Positions 36,103 to 46,189 are shown, counted from the first letter of the stretch. The stretch: DNA of 64,000 bases from Allium sativum (GCA_030737875.1 CM060909.1:26123659-26187658); one strand, 5' to 3'. Notes: generated by a model not told the origin, from the letters alone. Translations and numbers: made by a program.

Positions 36103-36520
36103 GAAAAAAAAGGTATACCCATTCATATACTGAGTAGCCCCCCCTCCATAATATTACTTTTTCATTCGTGCCCTTTATCTTACAAAACCTAATTTCACGA
36201 TCTTCTTTGCTCAGGCTCTCAACGATCTTCTTTTCTCACGCGTTGCGTTGAATTCAATCTGGAATTCAAGCTCTCAACGATCTCAGGAACTCTACATTCA
36301 AGAACATCCTCAGGCTCTCAACGATCTCAGAAACCCTAGGTTGAAGAAAACGTAAGTTTTTTTATTTTTCTTCTACTGGAATCGGTTTTTTATTGTCAAT
36401 TTGAGTCAAGTGTGGTTTACAATTGGAAGAAGAAGTAAGATTGTGCCAAGAGAGATCGATTTTTGATGGATTTGGAGGTGAACTTTCAGGGACCGGCTGA
36501 GAAATGGTTCAATGAGAAAA

Positions 36521-36687
36521 CAGGTTTCCACGTATAAGAAGTACGTGGAAAAAATGGTAACCACGAAAAGAGAGTACGTGGAACAAATGGAAACCACGTA
36601 AAGCACATACGTGGTTTCCGTTTTTTCCACGTACTCTCTTTTCGTGGTTACCATTTTTTCCACGTACTTCTTATACGTGGTAACCTG
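36521..36687 (+). repeat. Near-perfect hairpin: 80-bp arms, 7-nt loop
   Basis: Arms at 36521-36600 and 36608-36687 are complementary at 77 of 80 positions, with loop AAGCACA (36601-36607). It lies about 200 bp upstream of the mobile-domain gene's ATG, probably in its leader or promoter, and is built from TACGTGG/CCACGTA units. A transcript through it would form long dsRNA of the kind processed to small RNAs. Confidence 0.92.
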
Positions 36688-36891
36688 AAACTTCAAAAAA
36701 AATTAACTTGTTTTACTTTGATTTAGTTGAATCATTTTCGTGCCTCATTCCACTATATGCTTTGAATCATTTTGTCGATTGTCTGATTGTTGTAATTAAA
36801 CCATTTGTCTCGAGTGTTACATGTAGCATGATGTTGTCATGTAGTAATTTGAAGTGTAATATGAATACTGATTTTTATTTGTTAATTTTAG

Positions 36892-39140
36892 ATGGGTCCT
36901 CGAAAAGCAATGACAGCTTCGGAAAGAAAACGGAGAGCGGAGGAAAGAGCAAGGCAGGGTGTGGGTTCCTCTAGTGGAAACGAGGATTATGTAATTGCTC
37001 CGCGTAATCCATCTCAAGATGACGAAGATCATGGAAGTCAGCAAGAGGAAGAAGCAGATGATGTGTCAAAATCAATGGAGAAAGAAGGAGACGGATCACA
37101 ATCATCAAATGAGGAGGGAGAAGAGTCCAACGAGGAGGGAGAAGAGGGCGAGGAGGAGGGAGAAGAGGGGGACGAGGAGGGAGAAGAGGGCGACGAGGAC
37201 GGAGAAGAGTCGGACGATGAGGGGGAAGAAGAGGAAGAGGGTGCAGAGGAAGAAGGTGGGCCAAAAACTTTGGATGTCATTAAGGAATTCGATAGTCATG
37301 TTGCATATGATATATGGAAGGGCCAGGTAATTTATTTTTTAATTTTGTTTTTTTGAAGTTTCTTAGAGTTAATATGTTGTAATTTTTTTTAGAGTTACTA
37401 TCCTGTAATGTTGTAAATTTTTTTAGAGTTACTATCCTGTAATGTTGTAATTTTTTGTCTTATGATATTTGTAGGAACGATCACTGCTCACATGCGTCAA
37501 TCATGCACACAAGATAGCGGAATGGTCGATTCCAAATAATGCCACCAGATTTAGAAACATCGTAGAAGCGTCTGGATTGTTTCCTATTATTAGCTGCTGT
37601 TATAGGAGTGTGAACAAGAACTTGATATCTGCTTTTGTCGAACGATGGTATCCAGAGACTAATACATTTCATTTGCCATTTGGTGAGATGACGATTACTC
37701 TTGATGACATAGCTTCTCTATTGCATATTGCAGTGGAAGGTACACCTATACAGAGCATGACTTTCGATATAGAAGAAGCGGTTACGTTTGTTCACAAATA
37801 TACAGGCATAAGTAGGGAAGAGGCACGGATGGAAATGAATGATATGGTGGGATACAAAATTAGTTTATCGAAATTGGTCGAGCAGATTCAGAACGTAAGT
37901 GATGATTGGACTGATCGGACCATTAGACGTGCAGCTCGTTCTTATCTTCTGTTTTTGATGGGTAACACGTTGTTTGCGGACAAAAGTAAGACTCATGTTC
38001 ACATATCATTGTTGAATCCATTAAAAAATTTAGGCAACATCAGTAATTACTCTTGGGGTTCAGCGACGCTTGCGTTTCTATATAGACAGCTAGGCTTAGC
38101 GACTCGTAGTGGTGTGAAACAGATTTCAGGTTTTCTGTGTTTATTAGAAGCGTGGATATTCGAGCATTTCCCTTGCTTCCATCCCTCGACAAATTTATAC
38201 TATGAGAATTTTCCTCGTGCTGCTAGATGGAATCCTTCTACCGATAGTTCTTCGTCGGTCTTAGAGCTACACATATTCCTTGATAACATTCAAATTGGAT
38301 AGGTAATCCTCCTTCTTTTTTTTAAATAGAAAACGTTTGAGTGGTCAAAATAGATTACATTTGTCGTTACACACACAAACATATTATGAACACACGTAGA
38401 CACAATAAAATATCTACATAAAAGCACGCATATTTACACACACAAACGTATTAATATATATTTGAATATGACAAAATTAATTTGATTACAGGTTATATTT
38501 GATCCTTACATCTTCGCACGTCACTATCATCCTTTTCATGAGATATCTTGGTATAGCGGTTGTATCCTCTGCCTTAACGTTGTAGAGCCGTATCATCCAG
38601 ACAGAGTTATGAGACAATTTGGTACAGTACAAAAAATACCAATGGCTCCGATTCCTCCAGTTAGTACACATACAAAACGAGGAAAAACTTCAACTATGTA
38701 TACTCGTGTTCGGTATCATTTTTTAGAAAGCATATGGCAGAATTGGATTCATCATGTCATTGCAGAGGGACATCGTTCAACACCACTGAGTCAGTCTTTA
38801 CTTAGTTGCACGGATGATTATGTTGATTGGTATAGAGATCACTGCGTTTTACGAGTACAAAATCCTGTCAACTTGCCTGCTAATATAGTGGTTGGAGCGT
38901 CTCATTTTCAACCTACCTACGATCAGTTGTATTTTGTAAGTCTATTTTTTAAACCTATTATTCGCTTCAAAATTTTCAGTGATTTTTCCATTACATTCCT
39001 CACATTTTCCTTATACTTTGTTTTTTGTTGACATGTACTTTTGATTAAAACTCTGCAAGATGTACATGGACTGCTCGACGAAGCTAACACTCAGGTTGCT
39101 GCTGCTAGGACTGCTAGTGGACGCTTTATATACCATCCTT
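36892..39140 (+). CDS. Plant mobile domain (PMD, MAIN-like) protein carried by the MULE
   Basis: Exon 1 (36892-37326, 145 codons) begins MGPRKAMTASERKRR and carries a strongly acidic Glu/Asp/Gly repeat tract at residues 65-125. It ends in a HVAYDIWKGQ block before GTAATT. Exon 2 (from 37475, after TTTGTAG) keeps phase and gives the PMD core: HKIAEW, FVERWYPETNTFHLPFGEMTITLDD, WGSATLAFLYRQLG, LEAWIFEHFP. Its last codon is TAG (38300-38302) directly before the donor GTAATC, probably a CAG-to-TAG change. Exon 3 (38492-38935) resumes in phase with VIFDPYIFARHYHPF and DYVDWYRDHC. A last short exon near 39055-39140 (LLDEANTQVAAARTASGR) is likely, but its junction is unclear. PMD proteins act in plant silencing and development and occur inside TEs. 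Here it occupies the position mudrB has in MuDR. Exon borders are my reading. Confidence 0.82.
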
Positions 39141-39474
39141 AACTTGGAATATGTATTTTATGTGAACTTATGTATTTTGCTCTAGATGTTAAGCTTATGT
39201 ATTGTATGTGAACTTGGATGTCACGCCGTTGTATTTTGGGGCAGCGCTTGTTATTTTGTGTGTGCCATGGGTATGTGGTTGTATGTTGATTTGGTCTGTT
39301 AACTCATGACGCTAATGTACTGGTTTGTTTTGGTAATGATATGGTGATGGTTTCATGTACTGGTATGTGGTTGTGTGTTAAACTCATGAAGTTTTGGTCT
39401 GTGAGTTGGTCCGTGGGTCTGTGAATTGGTTTGTTAACTCATGAAGTTTTGAATATTTTTTTTTTCAATTTTTA

Positions 39475-39965
39475 CAGTTACCACGTAGATGACCTACGTG
39501 AGTTATAAAGTAATCACGTAGAGACGCTCCGTGTATTATATACTAATCACGAAGTGATATAACGTGGATAGAGTATTTACCACGTAGTGTCTATACGTTG
39601 TAAATAATTATTCCACGTACTGTCAGTGCGTAACAGGGTTGATACTAAATAAACTGCAGTAGCGTATAAGACATACGTGGATTATATACTAATCACGTGG
39701 GGTTAATACGTGGAAATCGTATTTTCCACGTACTATCTCTGCGTTGTAATTAATTATTCCACGTACTGTCAGTTCGTAACTGGGTTGACACTAAATAAAC
39801 TACAGTAGCGTATACCACCTACGTTGATTCTAAAAAAAACCACGCAAAACTGGACCAGATTAATATACATTCCACGAAAAGCTCCTTCGTGAATTTTATT
39901 TTTACCTCGTTGCGCCTTTACGTGATTACTATTTTTTCTTCGTATACGCAGTACGTGGTGACCTG
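39475..39965 (+). repeat. Cluster of CCACGTA/TACGTGG words with two 146-bp tandem units
   Basis: Units at 39531-39676 and 39677-39822 share 'attatatactaatcacg', 'ttattccacgtactgtcag' and 'actaaataaact.cagtagcg'. A third, decayed unit follows. The cluster lies between the 3' ends of the two convergent genes. Its right border (TACGTGGTGACCTGAAA) repeats the right border of the hairpin region (TACGTGGTAACCTGAAA at about 36674). Confidence 0.85.
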
Positions 39966-40211
39966 AAATTTCTAAAAAAAATATACTTGTTTTCAAGAAT
40001 CTGAAGTATGAAAATTGAACTATGAAATATGAAGTATGAAAATTGAATATGATGCACCATATAACAAGTAATAGTAGAGACAACACCAACATGCAAATCA
40101 ATACGAAAGTGCCAACCCATTTTTTCATTCAACACCAACATACAAGCAATACAAGGATTTAATGTCATTCAAGCAAACAATCATAATTCAAATAAAGAAA
40201 CAAACAAGCAA

Positions 40212-43200
40212 CTAATTCCATTCGGCAATTTGGTTTCTTTCATCCCAAGCTTGTCTCCGGTCATTGAAAATAGATTCCCATTTACATGCGTCGCCAACAC
40301 AACCCTTGAACCATTTTGTATAAACAGGTGGCACCGGGTGTTTTGGCTCTATTTTAACCTACATATAATAAAGCATTACTATATGATGGAAAATTAAAAT
40401 AAATAATTGTCGGTACAATGCACAAACCTGAACAAAACGACTTTTGTCCACAAAAGCTATACCAATTTCAGTTCGATGAATTGGTGGTGGCACTGCTCCT
40501 CTAAGTGGAGGTATGGTCAATGTAAGTCTCTCACTAATACTAAATACCACCACGTTGTATCTAGTTGCAATAATAAAACCAATTTCTGGCATTGTCATCC
40601 ACTTGTCAAAAGGTGCGAATTCATCTCCTTCATAGTCTAGGCTGTTAAGGAGAATTGCACTTCTACCATTTTCTACGAGTACACGGTCATATAAATCTTG
40701 ATGTTCATACAATTCGTCACGCAATTCTCTTCGAACTTGAGACCAATTCGATTCTCCAAAACCAACCAATGCCGCCACACATCTATATCCGCAGTTACCA
40801 TCCGATTTTACATCAATAATATCTCTAACAAATGACTGCATGTCCTCCGGTATTTGATGTAAATAATTTCTCATACCAACACTTAGTTGATCCACCTACG
40901 AATAAATTGCAAAAAAAATTACTTGCTTTGCTACTAGTATTTATTGAAACACAAATTCAACAACACGTACCTTGATTGGTTTTCGGATTGGAAGTTTATC
41001 GATGCGACGTTTTTTTTCCATTAACACTTTCTTCCATAGACAGACTTTGTGATGCTAAACTTGGAACTAACTCAAATGAAGAAAGCATTCGTTTTGTGGA
41101 CGACTGAGCACTTCGTTTACTTTCTCTTCCACGAGTTTTGGTTTTGCATTTTGGAGAAGCCAAGTTTGATGTTTGTGGCTGAACAACTTCCAACATTTTT
41201 TTATAAATTTGCAATTGGTATGATGTATCCATTTTTTTGACATCATTCAAAAGCAATTCCATTTTTTCAAGTACCCCTGGTTCGTTTTTCTTTTCATCCT
41301 TTCTTTCAATGAGATGAAGACGTGTCCAGTGAACATCAACCATTGCAAGAGGTATTGGCAAATTGGAACCAAGACATGCTAACTCATGAGCGCATGGAAG
41401 TCCATGTGTTTTACGGATCACACATCCGCATAGCACTTCATCATCTCCAACGGCTTGTATTCGAACAATTTCAAAATGAATCAAATCTAGTGCTTTCGTA
41501 GAAACAACTCCCCGCAAATTTTTGAACTCTTTTATGTGAAATACATGCTTCACTTTTGTTAAACTTTGTTCAAAAGATGCTTTAAGCTCCGTAAATGAGA
41601 GCTCCAATAAAGAATGCATTTTAAACCATGCTTGCTCAAAATTACACAGCGAACTATCCAAATGCTTCTTCAACTTCGAATGTGTAGACTCGGCTCTGCG
41701 ATTAAAATGCATACGTCAACAGTTAAGAAAAAAATTGAAATACATAAAATATTTTTGCAAAAATAAAATACATACCTATTCGAAGTGTTGTTTCCAAAGT
41801 GCATATACTCATTGGTCCATGCATGCACAAATCTATCCTTATATACATCCAACCATTGTTCTTGAACATACTTCAACAATGATGTATTCTTCGCGTATCT
41901 TTCGTGCAAAACTTGCAAATTTTCACGATATATTATTTCATTTGAAGAACATATAAGTTCATTCCAATCACTTAAAATTGCTTTCTTCTCTTCAACTTCC
42001 ATTCCTTTGACTTTTCTTTGCATATACGTGAGAACGTTATTTTTTATATGCCATGTACATAACATATGTGCAGCTTGTGGAAAAACAAACCCGATAGCAT
42101 TAACCAATGCTAACTCCCTATCGGTAATAAATACTTTAGGAAACTCAACTCCACAATCATCCAATATCGACTTCAAACGTTCTAAAGCCCATGTATAGTT
42201 TTCTTCGTTTTCTGCAACCAAGTATGCAATACCCACACAAAAAGTAAGGTCCGTACATGTGACACCCACAATCTCAAGCAAAGGCATCCGATATCTATTA
42301 GTCTTGTACGTGCAATCCAATATGAGGACGCGAGGAAATGTCCGTAAGAAATCAAGACTAGTGGGATGAACCCAAAATATATCTTTAATAATGTCTGTTC
42401 CATCTAAAGTTTTTCGATGCCATTCATAATAACCAAATTCTTTCAATTTGCTAAGCAAATATTGCACTTGAGATCTACTCGCCCGCTCGATTGAATTTTG
42501 GGCTTGTATAACGTTGTATATAGTTTTGATAGTGGTACTATTTGTAGAATCTTGTCTCTTAAGCGTATGCAAAATTTCCTTGGCTTTAACCATATTTCTG
42601 TGCATCTCAATCACTAACTTTGTTTCTTCTTTATTTAGTCGTCCTACATATGAATGGTCTTCGCTATTTTTTAACTCCGAATGATTATGAACTCCATTCA
42701 CTACATGCAAACGCCAATCATCTAACGTAGCAAGTTTTTCACCCTTTAATCTAAATGGACAATTGCATTTTTTTGTACCTGTCAGTCGGGGGTTCGTCGA
42801 ATTTTTCCCTTTTTCCTTTTTATATGCACCACTTCTTTCACAACCAAACGTAATTCTGGGTTTTTTGGTAGAAGCAACCGTATCTGACTTTAATATTATA
42901 ATTACAAACCCAAGCCTTTTTCCCGTGCTTCGAACCCAATCTATCAGTTTTTCTCTAGAAGGGTATATCTGCAACATAAAATTACCAAAAACTTAAAAAA
43001 AAATGTCAATATGATGAATCATTATAATACACTTACATCGTATGTCGTAAACTCGTTTGAGTAGTCTAACACGACTTCATTTCCAATTTCTTCATCATTG
43101 GAATACGGCGCAATCTGCATTTATAAATAGGAAAAAAAACAGATTACTGTACTATCATGGAAGGAGCAATACGTGGATTATATCTTTTCCACGCACTTCT

Positions 43201-43439
43201 AGCCTGACAATTTTAGTAAACCACGTATAACGTTTACGTGATTCTATAACTTTTCGAGAGTTCGTGTTTCTGTATTTTTGATAAATCAAGTTGCCGCCAT
43301 CCGTGGTTCGCATCAAATTACCCCAATTTCTGCTCCGTGAGTAGAATATTGAAATCTAAAAAAAAACAAAAATTATTAAAAAAAACTATTATACCTTAAG
43401 GGATCGTGTTAGGAACTCATTCTCCTCTTCAGAATCCAT
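40212..43439 (-). CDS. MULE transposase with C-terminal OTU cysteine-protease domain (frameshifted)
   Basis: Minus-strand spliced gene. Exons 43395-43439 (MDSEEENEF start), 43037-43114, 41776-42968, 40971-41695, 40428-40895 and 40212-40358 all have GT-AG borders and consistent phase. N-terminal FAR1/WRKY-like zinc-binding region (CNCPF...HNH), then the MULE transposase core with LILDCTYKTNRYRMPLLEI (first Asp), PKVFITDRELALVNAI (second Asp) and LCTWHIKNNV, then a SWIM finger CGCVIRKTHGLPCAH. In exon 4, GGAAAAAAAACG (A8 at about 41020) shifts the frame. With one A fewer the frame would stay open through KLPIRKPIK into the OTU exon (DGNCGYRCVAAL with catalytic Cys; C-terminal RFVQ where OTUs usually have HFVQ). 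OTU enzymes cleave ubiquitin-like tags. Expected length is about 880 residues. Either a simple mutation or slippage on the A run could explain the break. Confidence 0.85.
43155..43340 (+). repeat. Third CCACGTA/TACGTGG cluster
   Basis: Short cluster (TACGTGG, CCACGCA, CCACGTATAACG, TTACGTGATT) in the second transposase intron, mirroring the clusters at 36521-36687 and 39475-39965. Confidence 0.6.
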
Positions 43440-43611
43440 TGGATTGAAATTAAATTTTGAAATTTTCCTTATAGTAATTGAAATTAGGGTTTGAGGTACG
43501 AGCTGCTGAATGGTAGAGAAAAACAACGTAGAAAGATAAGTTTTTTGTCTGATTGATAGTACGTTAACCTCTAAGGGCATTTTGGTCTATAAAATTTTAC
43601 TAATTTTAGGA

Positions 43612-43661
43612 GGATTTTGGAGGGCTGCTAAGTAATTATTAGGGTTTCAATAGAATTTGCG
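43612..43661 (-). repeat. MULE right TIR
   Basis: Inverted counterpart of 36053-36102. The duplication TTACTGCAG follows at 43662-43670. Confidence 0.85.
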
Positions 43662-43933
43662 TTACTGCAGACTCAAAGTATCGAACTAAAAAAAAAGAGA
43701 CGTTTTCAATTCAAAAATGGGCGATGTACCGAATCTTTGAAGCGCGCCATCAATTTTGAGCTATCCAAATAATATTCCCAAAAATCAAATCTCCCACCAA
43801 AAAATCGAAACCCAGGCCCGGAAAATCTCAAATCCACAAAATAATCAAAATGGCGGACTTCAGTTTCATTCTTTTTAATTCTCCATCCCAAAATTCGAAC
43901 CATAAATTTTAACCTCTCCCTCCACTTCTTCAT

Positions 43934-43942
43934 TATATAAAA
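43934..43942 (+). promoter_or_regulatory. TATA box of the CYCA3 gene
   Basis: TATATAAAA, 87 bp before the ATG, followed by a CT-rich leader (43967-44003) typical of plant transcription starts. Confidence 0.65.
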
Positions 43943-44028
43943 GAAAAGGATCATCATTTATTTTATATTCTCTTTCTTCCCCATCTCTCCATCTCTCCCT
44001 TTTAATCTATCATTGAATTTCAGCATTC

Positions 44029-45081
44029 ATGGCAGATAAAGAAAACTCCTGCCGCCTTACCAGGGCCCAAGCCAAGAAGAGGTCGGCTGATGTTCTTGGA
44101 TCTGCACCCAGGGTTGCTTGGAATAAGAAACGTGTCACTTTGAGTGGGGTTTCAGTCATTTCAAACGCTGAGTCGAACCTTGGAACTAGCTCACAGAAGA
44201 AGAAAAATGAGAAGAAGATGGACGCTGATTCCGATAATGAAGATCCCCTGCTTTGCTCACAGAGTGATGGAGATATACATGCGTATCTAAGGAAAATGGA
44301 GGCTGAGGTTGGAAGGAGGCCTGCTGTAAATTATATACAGGAACGTCAGAAAGATGTTACTGCCAATATGAGAGAAATTTTGGTTGACTGGCTTGTCGAA
44401 GTTGCTGCAGAATATAAGCTTGGACCAGATACTTTGTATCGTACTGTTTCGTACATTGATAGATTTTTGTCTGTGATTCAAATTAGTAAGCATAAGTTGC
44501 AACTTCTAGGTGTTTCTGCAATGCTAATTGCTGCGAAATATGAGGAGATTACACCCCCAAAAGTAGAGGATTTCTGTTATATAACCGATAACACATATAC
44601 AAAGCAAGAAGTTGTAAAAATGGAGGCTGACATACTGAAGTTACTAAATTTTGAGATGGGAAGTCCTACAGGCAAAACATTTCTGAGGAAATACTCAATA
44701 GCTGGTGAAGATGATAGCAAATACTCGAGCACAAAGTTAGAATGCATGGCCGAATACATAGCCGAGCTAAGTCTACTAGAGTACAGATGTCTTCAGTTCT
44801 TGCCATCAATGATAGCCGCATCTGCTGTTTTTCTTTCTAGATTTGCCTTAGGACCAGACTACCATCCCTGGAGCTCAAAGTTGCAGCAGGAGACAAGTTA
44901 TAATCCATTTGAACTCAGAGACTGCATCACTATTTTGTATTCTTTACTACTGAGTGAGAAAAAAACTTCTTTACATGCCATAAGGGATAAATATAAGCTG
45001 CACAGGTTCAAGTGTGTGTCTGCTCTGCAGCCCAATAACCTCCCTTCAAAAGTTCCCGAATCTCATTTTCATGGCTTTTAA
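44029..45081 (+). CDS. CYCA3: A3-type cyclin, uninterrupted ORF
   Basis: 350 codons with no intron. The N-terminus MADKENSCRLTRAQAKKR is the usual CYCA3 start. A destruction-box-like RVTLSGVSVISN lies at about residues 35-46. Cyclin box 1 has MREILVDWLVEVAAEYKLG, DTLYRTVSYIDRFLSV and LLGVSAMLIAAKYEEITPP (about residues 113-185). The C-terminal cyclin fold has KTFLRKYSIAG, AEYIAELSLLEYRCLQFLPS and AASAVFLSRFAL. The length fits the family (about 350-390). A-type cyclins activate cyclin-dependent kinases at G1/S and S phase. The lack of introns and an A14 tract 290 bp after the stop suggest a retroposed copy, but a TATA box and CT leader are present, so it may be expressed. Start chosen by homology and the upstream TATA. 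Confidence 0.93.
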   Translation: MADKENSCRLTRAQAKKRSADVLGSAPRVAWNKKRVTLSGVSVISNAESNLGTSSQKKKNEKKMDADSDNEDPLLCSQSDGDIHAYLRKMEAEVGRRPAVNYIQERQKDVTANMREILVDWLVEVAAEYKLGPDTLYRTVSYIDRFLSVIQISKHKLQLLGVSAMLIAAKYEEITPPKVEDFCYITDNTYTKQEVVKMEADILKLLNFEMGSPTGKTFLRKYSIAGEDDSKYSSTKLECMAEYIAELSLLEYRCLQFLPSMIAASAVFLSRFALGPDYHPWSSKLQQETSYNPFELRDCITILYSLLLSEKKTSLHAIRDKYKLHRFKCVSALQPNNLPSKVPESHFHGF

Positions 45082-45370
45082 TCTTTGCGGTTTTGATTTC
45101 TGCAACTTCATTACACATACTCAAATAGTGGGCATTTACAGTTATCATTTCATTCACCCAAAAATAGGATTGTCATGTACACAAATGTGAACAAGCTTGT
45201 TCTGGAGGGTCAGAAAACCTCCATGTTAATTATACAGTTCTTGGGTAATATAATTAATGGTTTTGTCGGCTTCAACCTTTAGGTTATTTCATGTTTGTTG
45301 TGTACTTTATGTTAGAAAAGAGATAAATTGTATAGCATCAATTGTAATATTGATTGTATTATTGTGGTCT

Positions 45371-45384
45371 AAAAAAAAAAAAAA
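45371..45384 (+). other. A14 tract ending the CYCA3 unit
   Basis: Fourteen A residues 290 bp after the CYCA3 stop, just after an AATATTGATTGTATT-type AU-rich signal. It resembles a fossil poly(A) tail and lies 6 bp from the stop codon of the convergent lipid-transfer gene. Confidence 0.6.
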
Positions 45385-45390
45385 GATTTT

Positions 45391-46096
45391 TTAAAAGCTA
45401 GAGAAGAGTAGAGCAATAAAGAAGGAAAATGAAGATGAAGAGAGCATGGTAGAGCTCCTAGGAGATAACGATGATTGGCCTTTGGTGGTGGCAGGACCCG
45501 TCTTAGATCCTCCCTTTGCTGCAGGTAGTAACTCTTGTTGCTGATGGTGGAGATTTACCACCTGGAGCTGCTGGCAGAGCATCGGATGCTGGTGCTGAAG
45601 CATCCTCTGGTGATCTTGCAGCTGGCACACTCGTTCCTGCAGAAGCTGCTACAGCGCATACCAATTTAAGACAAAGATGTGAAGGTTTCTATAAATTTTA
45701 GTTGGATCTGAGTATATCAGCAATTTTACTTCCATGTTATAAGTCCTAAGTCAGGCAAATCTATATGTTACAACACAGTAGCCTGGATATTGGCACCAAC
45801 ACATGAATCACTTACAGTCACACTGGCTAAGAGGAGGAGCCTGGATATTGCAAACGCCTGGAAGAGTAATAGCCTGAGTGCGGTTGAATGGTAATGGAAT
45901 CTGTGGCATAGCGTTAAGAAATGTGCAGAGGCAGTGAGACTGGGTTGACGCTGCTACCTGTGATGAATCCAACGCATGATTGAAGGCCAGTGATCGGAGC
46001 TTGACAGCTTGTTTGAGCGTACGAATCAGCCCACATTGAGGTCGCAAGTACTAACAATAGAAGACTCATGTTCGATTTCATATTGCTTTGACTCAT
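45391..46096 (-). pseudogene. GPI-anchored non-specific lipid-transfer protein (LTPG-type), frameshifted
   Basis: Minus strand from an ATG at 46096 or 46081 (MKSNMSLLLLVLATSMWADS, a clear signal peptide) into the 8-Cys fold (CQAPITGLQSC). It then loses frame at about 45965 and appears to lack the CC-motif helix. It resumes with CLCTFLNAM, FNRTQAITLPGVCN and PPLSQCD. A GTAAGT donor at about 45808 and TGTAG acceptor near 45670 define one intron, as in LTPG genes. Exon 2 is an Ala/Pro/Ser-rich linker that shifts frame again near 45530 before the hydrophobic GPI-signal tail (SSSSFSFFIALLFSSF). The family carries lipids at the cell surface. Two frame breaks and missing cysteines argue for a pseudogene. 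A sequencing error could explain one break but not both plus the missing helix. Confidence 0.75.
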
Positions 46097-46176
46097 TGGA
46101 TGGTTAGTTTTCTTGTTGATTAGAAGCGGTCGAATTTCAATGACGTTAGTTGTGATGAGATTAAAGGAGTTGGGAA

Positions 46177-46187
46177 ATTTATATATA
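46177..46187 (-). promoter_or_regulatory. TATA box of the LTPG-type gene
   Basis: CTATATATAAA on the minus strand about 85-95 bp before the start codon. Intact although the coding region is broken. Confidence 0.6.
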
Positions 46188-46189
46188 GG

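Larger units (their letters stand above)
36053..43661. mobile_element. Mutator-like element (MULE) with transposase-OTU and plant-mobile-domain genes
   Basis: 7609 bp bounded by 9-bp duplications TTACTGCAG (36044-36052 and 43662-43670). The imperfect TIRs are about 50 bp long: left GGCTAATTCTATTTGAA..GATTACTTAGTAGCCC, right (inverted) CGCAAATTCTATTGAAA..AATTACTTAGCAGCCC. Inside are two convergent genes, a plant-mobile-domain gene on + (36892-39140) and a spliced transposase-OTU gene on - (40212-43439), with repeat clusters at both ends and between them. All parts of an autonomous element are present. The visible lesions are one frameshift, one stop at a splice junction and a probable catalytic-site change in OTU. 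Confidence 0.92.

Noticed and set aside
36971..37299. Pro-, Ser- or Leu-rich minus-strand frames opposite the PMD gene
   Set aside because: Shadow translations of the GAG/GAA-rich acidic tract of the + strand exon.
40407..40640. Plus-strand frames across the OTU and transposase exons (40407-40640, 41049-41240, 41735-41956, 42007-42198)
   Set aside because: Antisense to well-supported minus-strand exons with conserved motifs.
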